The notes under the pieces: model-generated
Told to the model about the DNA's origin: nothing
Databases searched by the model: none
The model's input: only the letters and a program-made list of their open reading frames with translations
Shown: in pieces, positions 6,991 through 13,201 of the stretch
Layout: each line of letters opens with the position of its first letter
Numbering within the stretch: the stretch's first letter is position 1
NCBI GenBank assembly: GCA_023261525.1
Contig: JAHFOU010000032.1
Coordinates: forward strand, 1-13,201
Source: Planctomycetota bacterium
GTDB taxonomy: Bacteria > Planctomycetota > SBBH01 > JAHFOU01
Reading direction: 5' to 3'
DNA: 13,201 nt
Program-made: the position numbers and the translations under genes

Positions 6991-8084
6991 TCACCCATCC
7001 CGCCGTCCTGGGCTGGCTGATCCAGCACTTCCACCTCTACCTGCTGAGGAACATCACGGTCCGGGCCACCCTGGCGGCCGTGACGGCCTTCGCCCTCAGC
7101 CTCCTGCTCGGCCCCCTGATGATCCGCTGGCTCCAGAGCCGCCAGATCCGCGAGCGCGTGGAGAAGAAGGACTCGGCCCGGCTGACCGAGATCCACGCGC
7201 CCAAGGGCGGCACTCCCACCCAGGGCGGCCTCCTCATCGTCCTGGTCATGATGGTCTCCCTCTTCCTGTTCGGGAGGCTGGACAACCTCTTCGTCCTGGT
7301 CGCCTTCCTCGTCATCCTCGGGTCGACCCTGATCGGCTGGGTGGACGACCACATCAAGCTCACCGGCCAGGTCCGCAAGGGCCTGAGCAAGTCGGAGAAG
7401 CTGGGCCTCCAGTTCCTGCTGTACGGCGTGGCGGCCGTGGGGCTCTGGTATGCCCAGGAGCCCGGCACGCCGCCGGCCATCTCCCTGCCCTTCGTGAAGC
7501 GGAGCCTGGCCCCGGGCATGTTCCTCTACTGCGCCTGGGGGGCCTTCGTGATGGCCCTGGCCTCGAACGCGGTGAACCTCACGGACGGCCTGGACGGCCT
7601 GGCGGCCGGATGCAGCGCCATGACGGGGCTGGCCCTGTCCATCGTGGCCTATGCCGCGGGGCATGCCGGGTTGAGCCGCTATCTCCTCATCCCCTCCGTG
7701 CCGGGCTGCGGGGAGCTGGCCGTCCTGGGCGGGGCCCTGGTGGGGGCCTCCCTGGGCTTCCTCTGGTTCAACTGCCATCCGGCCGAGGTCTTCATGGGGA
7801 ACACGGGCTCCGTGGTCCTGGGCGGGGTCATCGGCTACATGGCCTTCGCGGCCCGCCAGGAGATGGCCCTCCTCCTGCTCGGCGCCGTCTTCATGGTCGA
7901 GGTCGCCTCCGTGGTCCTCCAGGTGGCCTCGTTCCGGATCTTCGGCCGCCGCATCCTGAGGATCGCCCCCATCCACCACCACTTCGAGTTCGGGGGCTGG
8001 AAGGAGGAGAAGGTCACGGTCCGCTTCTGGATCCTCTCGGCCATCCTGGCCATCCTCCTGGTCTTGACACTGAAGATCCGATGA
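6987..8084 (+). CDS. mraY: Phospho-N-acetylmuramoyl-pentapeptide transferase MraY, with Asn at a usually catalytic Asp
   Basis: MraY transfers phospho-MurNAc-pentapeptide onto undecaprenyl phosphate, making lipid I in the inner membrane. The 365 residues are strongly hydrophobic, with about ten membrane segments. Family motifs seen: KGGTPTQGG, the Asp-Asp pair (120-121, VDDHIKL), NAVNLTDGLDGLA (from residue 194), GFLWFN, and IHHHFEFGGW (from 329). The normally invariant FMGDxGSLALGG reads FMGNTGSVVLGG: codon AAC at 7800-7802 makes residue 272 Asn where the third catalytic Asp is expected. The rest is intact, so either the family chemistry tolerates this here, another copy exists, or the base is wrong. 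It overlaps murF and ftsW as ATGA at both ends. The expected murD does not follow. Confidence 0.94.
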   Translation: MITHPAVLGWLIQHFHLYLLRNITVRATLAAVTAFALSLLLGPLMIRWLQSRQIRERVEKKDSARLTEIHAPKGGTPTQGGLLIVLVMMVSLFLFGRLDNLFVLVAFLVILGSTLIGWVDDHIKLTGQVRKGLSKSEKLGLQFLLYGVAAVGLWYAQEPGTPPAISLPFVKRSLAPGMFLYCAWGAFVMALASNAVNLTDGLDGLAAGCSAMTGLALSIVAYAAGHAGLSRYLLIPSVPGCGELAVLGGALVGASLGFLWFNCHPAEVFMGNTGSVVLGGVIGYMAFAARQEMALLLLGAVFMVEVASVVLQVASFRIFGRRILRIAPIHHHFEFGGWKEEKVTVRFWILSAILAILLVLTLKIR

Positions 8085-9247
8085 GGTTCCGGACGATAGA
8101 GACAGGGATGAACCTCAGGATCCCGGACGCTCTCCTCCTGGTCGTGGCGACCCTGACCGCCACGGGCTGCGTCATGGTCTACAGCACCACCTCGGTGCTG
8201 GACTACGCCCAGGGGGTGACCTGGTCCTGGATCCTCAAGCACATGGCCTGGGTCCTCCTGGGCGCCCTGGCCCTGATCGCCTGCCGCCGCACCCGCCTGG
8301 ACTGGCTCCAGGAGAACGCCCGGCTCATCGCCCTGGTCTCCATCCTGCTCCTGCTCCTGGTCTTCTTCCCCGGGCTGGGGGCCCGCATCAACGGGGCCAG
8401 GCGCTGGATCAAGCTGGGCTTCCTGACCTTCCAGCCCTCCGAGGTGGCCAAGATCGCCGTCCTGGTCTTCCTGGCCGACTTCCTGACGCGCAAGGCCCAC
8501 CTCCGCTTCGACTTCAAGCGGGGCTTCCTGCCCCCGGTCGTGCTGGCGGGCCTGGTCTTCCTCTTCGTGATCGTGGAGCCGGACTTCGGGACCGCCTCCC
8601 TGGTCCTGGCCCTGACGGGCATCATGCTGCTGCTCGGGGGGACCCGCCTGTCCTTCCTCGGGTACACCGGCGCGCTGGCCCTGCCCCTGCTGGGGGCCGT
8701 CCTCATCGCGGCCCCGTACCGGGTCAAGCGGCTCATGACCTTCTGGGATCCCTGGAGCGACCCCGAGGGCAAGGGCTACCAGGTGGTCCAGTCCATGCTG
8801 GCCCTGGGGCGGGGGGGCTTCGGGGGCGTGGGCCTGGGCAACTCGAACCAGAAGCTGAACTACCTGCCCTCGTCCTACTCGGACTTCATCTTCGCCATCC
8901 TCGGCGAGGAGCTGGGCTGGCTGGGGGCGGTCCTGGTGCTGGGGCTGTTCGCGGCCCTGCTCTGGCTGGGCTGGCAGGCGGCGCGCAGGGCCCCGGACGC
9001 CTTCTCGTCCCTCCTGGCCATGGGGATCACGATGATGCTGGTGCTCCAGGCGGCCATCAACATCGCGGTGGTCACGGCCTCGGTGCCGACCAAGGGGATC
9101 CCCCTGCCGTTCCTGTCCTTCGGGGGATCCGCCCTGGTGCTGAACCTGGCCGCGGCCGGGATCCTGCTGAGGATCGCGGACGAGGGGGAGAAGGCGGAGG
9201 CTTCGGATGCCCTGCCGGTCTTCTCACCGGGCGCTTCGAACATATAA
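8081..9247 (+). CDS. ftsW: Septal peptidoglycan glycosyltransferase FtsW (SEDS family)
   Basis: FtsW polymerises lipid II into glycan strands at the septum together with FtsI. The 388-residue polytopic membrane protein shows SEDS signatures: NGARRWI, QPSEVAK, EPDFGT, a GLGNSNQKLNYLP segment, YSDFIFAILGEELG containing the expected catalytic Asp (Asp268), and PTKGIPLPFLSFGGSAL. SEDS proteins include RodA and SpoVE; the dcw position next to ftsI and mraY favours FtsW. ATG at 8081 overlaps the mraY stop as ATGA. A second ATG at 8108, preceded by ACAGGG, could be the real start and would shorten the tail by nine residues. This is the last gene of the cluster here. No hairpin terminator is visible after its TAA, which lies in an AT-rich patch holding the next promoter. 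Confidence 0.95.
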   Translation: MRFRTIETGMNLRIPDALLLVVATLTATGCVMVYSTTSVLDYAQGVTWSWILKHMAWVLLGALALIACRRTRLDWLQENARLIALVSILLLLLVFFPGLGARINGARRWIKLGFLTFQPSEVAKIAVLVFLADFLTRKAHLRFDFKRGFLPPVVLAGLVFLFVIVEPDFGTASLVLALTGIMLLLGGTRLSFLGYTGALALPLLGAVLIAAPYRVKRLMTFWDPWSDPEGKGYQVVQSMLALGRGGFGGVGLGNSNQKLNYLPSSYSDFIFAILGEELGWLGAVLVLGLFAALLWLGWQAARRAPDAFSSLLAMGITMMLVLQAAINIAVVTASVPTKGIPLPFLSFGGSALVLNLAAAGILLRIADEGEKAEASDALPVFSPGASNI

Positions 9248-9268
9248 ATACCTTTTATCTGCTATACT
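9244..9268 (+). promoter_or_regulatory. Extended -10 promoter and small inverted repeat ahead of the toxin-antitoxin genes
   Basis: An AT-rich patch in GC-rich surroundings holds TGC-TATACT (9260-9268), an extended -10 box. No good -35 is visible, which extended -10 promoters can tolerate. ATAAA (9244-9248) and TTTAT (9254-9258) form an inverted repeat just upstream, a candidate operator for autorepression. The predicted start near 9275 is only about two bases before the toxin ATG at 9277, so the message may be nearly leaderless; no ribosome binding sequence precedes that ATG. Confidence 0.6.
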
Positions 9269-9276
9269 AGAAGCCG

Positions 9277-9561
9277 ATGAGGTACGCGATCCTCCTGCTG
9301 ACGGAGGCTCAGGAAGACCTGGACCGGCTCCGGGCTTTCGAACGGGCGATGGCCTTGGATGCGATTGAGACGCACCTGAGGCACCTGCCACGGTTGGAGA
9401 GCCGGTCCCGGATCAAGCGGCTCCGGGGGCGGGATGGGGAGTACCGCCTCCGCATCGGGGCTGCGTTGCGCGCGTTCTACCGGGTGGAAGGGAATGAGGT
9501 GCTGGTGCTTCGGGTGATGGCCAAGGACGAAACGGCTGAGTACTACGGAGGTGAATCATGA
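9277..9561 (+). CDS. RelE/ParE-superfamily toxin of a type II toxin-antitoxin module
   Basis: This 94-residue protein has the RelE/ParE layout: an N-terminal strand MRYAILLLTEAQEDL, two helices (about residues 10-36, including IETHLRHLPRL), the SRIKRLRG segment (44-51), then strands EYRLRIGAALRAFYRV (55-70) and VLVLRVMAKDE. RelE-type members cleave mRNA at the ribosome and ParE-type members poison gyrase; sequence alone does not decide, though the YRLRIG and FYRV pattern is common in the RelE-like group. The ATG is supported by the family N-terminus. It is the first gene of the pair, the reverse of the usual antitoxin-first order, and overlaps the antitoxin as ATGA. Activity is inferred, not shown. 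Confidence 0.85.
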   Translation: MRYAILLLTEAQEDLDRLRAFERAMALDAIETHLRHLPRLESRSRIKRLRGRDGEYRLRIGAALRAFYRVEGNEVLVLRVMAKDETAEYYGGES

Positions 9562-9803
9562 AGGTCGCAACGCTTGCCGGGGTCCGGAACAACCTTTCCA
9601 AGGTGCTCAAGAACCTGGGGCGGGAGCCGCTCTTCGTGACCTGCAACGGCCGGATCACGGCGGTCATCGAGCACATCGAGGAGGAGGACGTCGAGGATTT
9701 CCTCCTGGAGCGGAGCCCCCGGTTCCGGGGGATGTTGAAGCGTGCCGCCGGGCGCAGAGGCGCTGTTTCGATCGAGGCCTACAGGGCGAAGAAGGGAGCG
9801 TAA
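9558..9803 (+). CDS. Phd/YefM-like antitoxin
   Basis: An 81-residue partner of the preceding toxin. Residues 1-40 look like the Phd/YefM DNA-binding fold: MKVATLAGVRNNLSKVLKNL, then EPLFVTCNGRITAVI, matching the usual pattern of a Leu-rich helix followed by PxxxTxNGRxxAVI. An acidic stretch EEEDVEDF (41-48) and a basic C-terminal tail, probably the toxin-neutralising part, follow. It should bind the toxin and, with it, repress their promoter. A good ribosome binding sequence, GGAGGTG (9547-9553), precedes its ATG, whereas the toxin has none, which may favour antitoxin over toxin translation. It ends 13 bases from the convergent lipoprotein gene, with no terminator visible between them. Confidence 0.8.
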   Translation: MKVATLAGVRNNLSKVLKNLGREPLFVTCNGRITAVIEHIEEEDVEDFLLERSPRFRGMLKRAAGRRGAVSIEAYRAKKGA

Positions 9804-9816
9804 GGTGTAGGTCTGA

Positions 9817-10320
9817 TCAAGGTGACGGTGGGGGAGTCCGGTTAGGCCCTGGCGTTGAATCCGCAGGACTTTCGAGAGCTTTCAGGATTTCTCCAAGCAG
9901 GCTCTCCTCCGCGCCGACATCCTCAGGGCTGAATATGTCGGGAGCCAGGTTGTAAGGGATCTCCACGAGGCAGATCACAGGAAGGCAGAGGCAGTTCATG
10001 CAGGGAGAGCCGCCATCGGCGGGATCCTTGGAGACACGACAGACGAGTTGGATATCCTCCCCTTTACGCTCCAGCTGGACCCGGACCTGATACTGGAAGA
10101 TCGGGACATGGAACTCATTGTCCCGGACACGCAGGTCCAGGAGGCCGTGCGTGGGATCCTGCGTCAACTCGAAATCCTCGAACGGGACGGGTCGCTCCAT
10201 GCGGGCTTTCAGCGACTTCTGTGAGGCATTCCAGATTTGGTCCCAGGTGTGACCGGAAACCGTCCGCGTGGTGCCTCCACAGCCGGCAAGCAGGAGCGCC
10301 AGGAGCGGCGCAAGGCGCAT
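9817..10320 (-). CDS. Hypothetical lipoprotein with a C-terminal cysteine cluster
   Basis: A 167-residue protein I do not recognise. The N-terminus MRLAPLLALLLAGC is a lipoprotein signal peptide with lipobox LAGC, so Cys14 would be lipidated and the protein exported to the envelope. The middle (about 24-95) has a helix near HTWDQIWNASQKSLKA followed by alternating strand-like segments. Cysteines at 94, 107, 110, 112 and 117 lie in a short region ending in CLVEIPYNLAPDIF. The tail is proline-rich. Its ATG directly follows the aconitase TAA with no gap, and GAAGG lies about seven bases upstream, so it is probably the last gene of that operon. Base composition (57-63% GC in three lines counted) is lower than in the aconitase gene. 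No function is proposed. Confidence 0.78.
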   Translation of the reverse strand: MRLAPLLALLLAGCGGTTRTVSGHTWDQIWNASQKSLKARMERPVPFEDFELTQDPTHGLLDLRVRDNEFHVPIFQYQVRVQLERKGEDIQLVCRVSKDPADGGSPCMNCLCLPVICLVEIPYNLAPDIFSPEDVGAEESLLGEILKALESPADSTPGPNRTPPPSP

Positions 10321-12555
10321 TTAGGCCTTCGCCGCTTCCTTCAGCTTGTTCAGCGCCGAGCCCGCCCGGAACCAGAGGATCTGCTCCGGGTTCAGGGTGT
10401 GGTTCAGGCTGATCTTGTCCTCTTTCCCGTCCGCATGGGCCAGCACGCAGGCCACGGGCCTGCCGGGGGCGATGTCCTTGAGCCCGACCAGGCTGATCCG
10501 GTCCGTCTCCTGGACCTTGTCATAGTCGGCGGGACTCTGGAAAGTCAGCGGCAGGATGCCTTGCTTCTTCAGGTTGGAGGCGTGGATGCGGGCGAAGCTC
10601 CGGGTGATGACCGCCGCGGCACCCAGGTGGCGGGGTGACATCGCCGCATGCTCGCGGCTGGAGCCCTCGCCGTAGTTCTGGTCCCCGACCACGATCCATC
10701 TCTGGCCCTTGGCCTTGAAGTCCCGGGCGGCCTGGGGGACGGTCCTGCCGTCGCGGACCTTGCCGGGATCCCCGGTGAAGGCGTTGATGGCGCCGAGGAA
10801 CATGTTATCGCTGATCTTGTCCAGGTGGCCGCGGAACTTCAGCCAGGGCCCGGCGGGGGAGATGTGGTCCGTGGTGCACTTGCCTTTTGCTTTCAGGAGA
10901 AGCGGCAGCTTCTCGAAGTCCTTCCCGTCCCAGGGGGAGAAGGGGGCCAGGAGCTGGAGGCGGTCGCTGGTCGGAGAGACCTGGACCTCGACCGTGGCCC
11001 CGTCGGGCGGGGGCGCGGCGTAGCCCGCCCGGGTGCTCACGAAGCCCTTGGCCGGGAACTCGGGCGCCAGCTTGGGGGGCGTGAAGGACTTGAGCGGGTT
11101 GCCGGCCATCTCGCCGGTGAAGGCATAGGCCAGGACCACCTCGGGGCTGGCGATGAAGGCCAGGGTGGAGGCCGAGCCGTCGTTGCGCTTGGGGAAGTTG
11201 CGGTTGTAGGAGGTCAGGATGGCGTTGGCCTCGCCCTCCTTCATCCCGTCCCGCTTCCACTGCCCGATGCAGGGGCCGCAGGCGTTGGCCAGGACCGTCG
11301 CGCCGACCGACTTGAGCGTGGCCATCTGCCCGTCGCGCTCGATGGTCAGGCGGATCTGCTCGGAGCCGGGGGTCACCAGGAGGGGGATCTTCGCCTTCAG
11401 GCCCTTGGCCTGGGCCTGCTGGGCCACGTCCGCGGCCCGGGAGATGTCCTCGTAGGAGGAGTTGGTGCAGGAGCCGATGAGGGCCACGGAGAAGCCGGCG
11501 GGCCAGCCCTTGGCCTTGGCCTCCGCGCCCAGGGCGGAGACGGAGCGGACCAGGTCGGGGGTGTGGGGGCCCACCATCTGGGGCTCCAGGGTGGAGAGGT
11601 CGATCTCCACGACCTTGTCGTAGTACTTGGCCGGCTCCAGCTCGACGTCCGGGTCGGCCTGGAGGAGGGCGGCGCGGGTCTTGGCGATGTCGGCCAGGGC
11701 GACGCGGCCGGTGGCCCGGAGGTAGGCGTCCATCTTGTCGTCGAAGGGGAAGACCGAGGTCGTGGCGCCCAGCTCGGCGCCCATGTTGCAGATGGTGCCC
11801 TTGCCGGTGCAGGAGAGGGCCCGGGCCCCGGGGCCGAAGTACTCGATGACCCGGTTCGTGCCGCCCTCGCAGGTGAGGATGCCGCAGAGCTTGAGGATGA
11901 CGTCCTTGGGCGAGGCCCAGCCGGAGAGCTTGCCGGTGAGCTTGACCCCGACGGTCTTGGGATAGAGGACCTCCCAGGGCAGGCCGGCCATCACGTCCAC
12001 GGCGTCGGCCCCGCCGACCCCCGAGGCGAACATCCCCAGCCCGCCGGCGTTGGGAGTGTGGGAGTCGGTGCCGATGATCATGCCTCCGGGGAAGGCGTAC
12101 TGCTCCAGGACCACCTGGTGGATGATCCCGGCGCCGGGGCCCCAGAAGCCGATCCCGTACTTGGCGCAGGCGGACTTCAGGAAGTCGTAGACCTCCTTGT
12201 TCTCCGTCACGGCGGTCGCCATGTCGGCGTCGGCGCCGGCGCGGGCGCGGATGAGGTGGTCGCAGTGCACGGTGGAGGGGACGGCCACGCGGGGGATGCG
12301 GGCCTGGCCGAACTGGAGGATGGCCATCTGGGCGGTGGCGTCCTGCATGGCCACCCGGTCCGGCCTGAGCTGGAGGTAGCTCTCCCCGGCCTTGAGCTCC
12401 TGGCCGGCCGGGTCGTCCAGGTGGGAGAAGATGAGCTTCTCGGAGAGGGTGAGGGCGCGGTTCAGGCGCCCGCGGACGGCCTCCAGCCTCCGGGCCATCT
12501 TCTCGTAGGAGGCGGAGACGAAGGCCGGCGTGGAGTCGATCTCGGCGGCGCTCAC
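10321..12555 (-). CDS. Aconitate hydratase, mitochondrial-type
   Basis: Aconitase interconverts citrate and isocitrate through a [4Fe-4S] cluster in the TCA cycle. The 744 residues follow the mitochondrial-type aconitase pattern: TVHCDHLI, GIIHQVVLEQYAFPG, GTDSHTPNAGGLGM and the cluster ligands GSCTNSS (Cys363) and ANACGPCIGQW (Cys426, Cys429). The swivel domain has KCTTDHISPAG, QNYGEGSSREHAA and SFARIHASNLKKQGILPLTF. It is much shorter than the bacterial AcnA (about 890) and AcnB (about 865) forms. I chose GTG at 12555, overlapping the bacilliredoxin TGA as GTGA; the frame stays open further upstream, but that part reads through the other gene and has no aconitase similarity. All active-site motifs look intact. 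It probably acts in the cytoplasm and is co-transcribed with the bacilliredoxin gene. Confidence 0.95.
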   Translation of the reverse strand: MSAAEIDSTPAFVSASYEKMARRLEAVRGRLNRALTLSEKLIFSHLDDPAGQELKAGESYLQLRPDRVAMQDATAQMAILQFGQARIPRVAVPSTVHCDHLIRARAGADADMATAVTENKEVYDFLKSACAKYGIGFWGPGAGIIHQVVLEQYAFPGGMIIGTDSHTPNAGGLGMFASGVGGADAVDVMAGLPWEVLYPKTVGVKLTGKLSGWASPKDVILKLCGILTCEGGTNRVIEYFGPGARALSCTGKGTICNMGAELGATTSVFPFDDKMDAYLRATGRVALADIAKTRAALLQADPDVELEPAKYYDKVVEIDLSTLEPQMVGPHTPDLVRSVSALGAEAKAKGWPAGFSVALIGSCTNSSYEDISRAADVAQQAQAKGLKAKIPLLVTPGSEQIRLTIERDGQMATLKSVGATVLANACGPCIGQWKRDGMKEGEANAILTSYNRNFPKRNDGSASTLAFIASPEVVLAYAFTGEMAGNPLKSFTPPKLAPEFPAKGFVSTRAGYAAPPPDGATVEVQVSPTSDRLQLLAPFSPWDGKDFEKLPLLLKAKGKCTTDHISPAGPWLKFRGHLDKISDNMFLGAINAFTGDPGKVRDGRTVPQAARDFKAKGQRWIVVGDQNYGEGSSREHAAMSPRHLGAAAVITRSFARIHASNLKKQGILPLTFQSPADYDKVQETDRISLVGLKDIAPGRPVACVLAHADGKEDKISLNHTLNPEQILWFRAGSALNKLKEAAKA

Positions 12556-12980
12556 GCCTTGGCCGCCGTGGAGCAGAACTTGTCGAAGGCCATGGTCAGG
12601 TTGCGCGCGACGTCCTGGGGGCTCTTCCCCTCGATCTCGTGGCGGGGGACGGCGTGGACGACCTGGCCGTCCTTGAAGAGGGCGAAGAAGGGCGAGGAGG
12701 GGGGGATCATGGCCATCTTGCTGCGCAGGCGGGAGGCGGCCTCGGGGTCGTTGCCGGCGAAGACGGTGATGGCGGCGGTGGGCTTGGTGGCGTGGCGCAT
12801 GGCCAGGGCCAGGCCGGGGCGGGCGTTGCCGGCCGCGCAGCCGCAGACGGAGTTGATGAAGGCGAGGACGGTGCCCTTCTGGGAGAGGGCCTGGTCGATG
12901 TCGGCGCCGGTGCGGCACTCGGAGACGCCGAGGCGGGTGACCTCTTCGCGCATGGGCTGGACCATTTCTTCGGGATACAT
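12552..12980 (-). CDS. Bacilliredoxin of the BrxA/BrxB (YphP/YqiW) family
   Basis: A 142-residue thioredoxin-fold protein with the family motif SVCGCAAGNARP; Cys46 and Cys48 form the CGC active site. MYPEEMVQPMREE at the start and FALFKDGQVVHAVPRHEIEG near the end are also typical, and the length matches BrxA/BrxB (about 144). Members remove bacillithiol or other low-molecular-weight thiols from oxidised protein cysteines in the cytoplasm. Whether this organism makes bacillithiol cannot be seen here. The ATG is supported by AGGAGA about eight bases upstream and by the family N-terminus. It is the first gene of the minus-strand operon and overlaps aconitase by four bases. The coupling suggests protection or repair of thiols or Fe-S enzymes, which is inference. 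Confidence 0.93.
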   Translation of the reverse strand: MYPEEMVQPMREEVTRLGVSECRTGADIDQALSQKGTVLAFINSVCGCAAGNARPGLALAMRHATKPTAAITVFAGNDPEAASRLRSKMAMIPPSSPFFALFKDGQVVHAVPRHEIEGKSPQDVARNLTMAFDKFCSTAAKA

Positions 12981-13017
12981 GTTCGGGTCTCCTGTCAGTG
13001 GGGAGAGGTGCGACCTG

Positions 13018-13023
13018 ATTATA
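13018..13023 (-). promoter_or_regulatory. Candidate -10 box of the bacilliredoxin-aconitase operon
   Basis: Read on the minus strand this is a perfect TATAAT, 38 bases before the bacilliredoxin ATG, giving a leader of about 30 bases with a ribosome binding sequence. No convincing -35 hexamer lies 16-19 bases upstream, so a regulator or another sigma factor may be involved. Confidence 0.5.
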
Positions 13024-13052
13024 TCGAAACTTGCCGGGCCTGGCGCTACACT
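13024..13052 (+). promoter_or_regulatory. Candidate promoter for the plus-strand gene at 13086
   Basis: TCGAAA (13024-13029) and TACACT (13047-13052) are separated by 17 bases and each match the sigma70 consensus at 4 of 6 positions. Transcription would start near 13059. The -35 box directly abuts the divergent TATAAT, so polymerases on the two promoters would compete. Confidence 0.4.
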
Positions 13053-13085
13053 TCGGGCCGGCGGATCGCCACAGGAGAGACAACC

Positions 13086-13201
13086 ATGGGATGGAAGGAG
13101 ATTCCGGTCGAGACCGCCAAGCACCTGGGCTTCCAAGCCAAACAGGTCCGCAAGAAGGTCTTCGGGGTTCAGGACGGCTACCCGATCCAGTTCCTCCTGG
13201 G
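13086..13201 (+). CDS. Unrecognised gene, 5' end only (runs off the window)
   Basis: The first 38 codons of a gene divergent from the bacilliredoxin operon. ATG at 13086 is preceded by AGGAGA (13073-13078) with seven-base spacing, good support for a real start. The protein begins MGWKEIPVETAKHLGFQ and continues with several Lys and Arg residues and then a hydrophobic stretch. It has no signal peptide and no motif I recognise. Too little is visible for a function. Confidence 0.65.
   Translation, partial: MGWKEIPVETAKHLGFQAKQVRKKVFGVQDGYPIQFLL

Noticed and set aside
8064..8102. Internal promoter starting at TTGACA near the end of mraY
   Set aside because: The hexamer is perfect, but no -10-like sequence lies 15-19 bases downstream; the nearest AT-containing hexamer is 27 bases away.
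9248..9262. Terminator after ftsW at the TTTT run
   Set aside because: The ATAAA/TTTAT arms are only five A:T pairs and are not GC-rich; this fits an operator or chance better than an intrinsic terminator.
9804..9816. Bidirectional terminator between the antitoxin and the lipoprotein genes
   Set aside because: The 13-base gap has no inverted repeat or T tract.
10237..10638. Plus-strand open frame of 133 codons across the aconitase/lipoprotein junction
   Set aside because: It crosses the adjoining ends of two minus-strand genes with good support and has no domain or ribosome binding sequence.
12556..13083. Possible N-terminal extension of aconitase through the bacilliredoxin gene
   Set aside because: The frame is open, but that translation is Arg/Pro/His-rich with no aconitase similarity, and the bacilliredoxin reads correctly in another frame. 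The GTG at 12555 fits the family.

Overview
The window is GC-rich bacterial DNA; hand counts of single 60-base lines ran from about 57% to 77% GC. It carries the 3' end of dapB, a peptidoglycan/division (dcw) operon, a type II toxin-antitoxin pair, and an oppositely oriented bacilliredoxin-aconitase-lipoprotein operon. A diderm, meso-diaminopimelate (DAP) peptidoglycan bacterium is implied by the DNPR motif of MurE, by dapB and by a lipoprotein. High GC, a bacilliredoxin and a mitochondrial-type aconitase make me suspect Acidobacteriota, perhaps the Holophaga/Geothrix group. That placement is inference from general resemblance, not a database result.

Region 1 (1-614): the C-terminal part of dapB, then a 229-base intergenic region. 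This holds GC-rich palindromes, a sigma70-type promoter (TTGACA, 16 bases, TAGACT) and a 10-base-periodic TGGG array that fits a MraZ operator overlapping the mraZ ribosome binding site.

Region 2 (615-9247): nine tightly packed plus-strand genes: mraZ, a 68-aa STAS-like small protein, rsmH, ftsL-like, ftsI, murE, murF, mraY, ftsW. Most junctions overlap (ATGA-type, 1-35 bases), so they probably form one translationally coupled operon. It covers regulation (MraZ), 16S rRNA methylation (RsmH), the divisome (FtsL, FtsI, FtsW) and muropeptide synthesis up to lipid I (MurE, MurF, MraY). murD, usually between mraY and ftsW, is absent, and the downstream dcw genes (murG, murC, ftsQ, ftsA, ftsZ) do not follow. 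MraY has Asn at the position normally held by the third catalytic Asp, the most surprising observation here.

Region 3 (9248-9816): a toxin-first RelE/ParE plus Phd/YefM-like module with its own extended -10 promoter, set directly after ftsW and convergent with region 4.

Region 4 (9817-12980, minus strand): bacilliredoxin (BrxA/BrxB family), aconitase and a cysteine-containing lipoprotein with 4-base and 0-base junctions, so probably one operon linking thiol redox control to an oxidation-sensitive [4Fe-4S] enzyme.

Region 5 (12981-13201): a 105-base divergent promoter region and the first 38 codons of an unrecognised plus-strand gene. I saw no tRNA, rRNA, CRISPR array, insertion sequence or phage gene.
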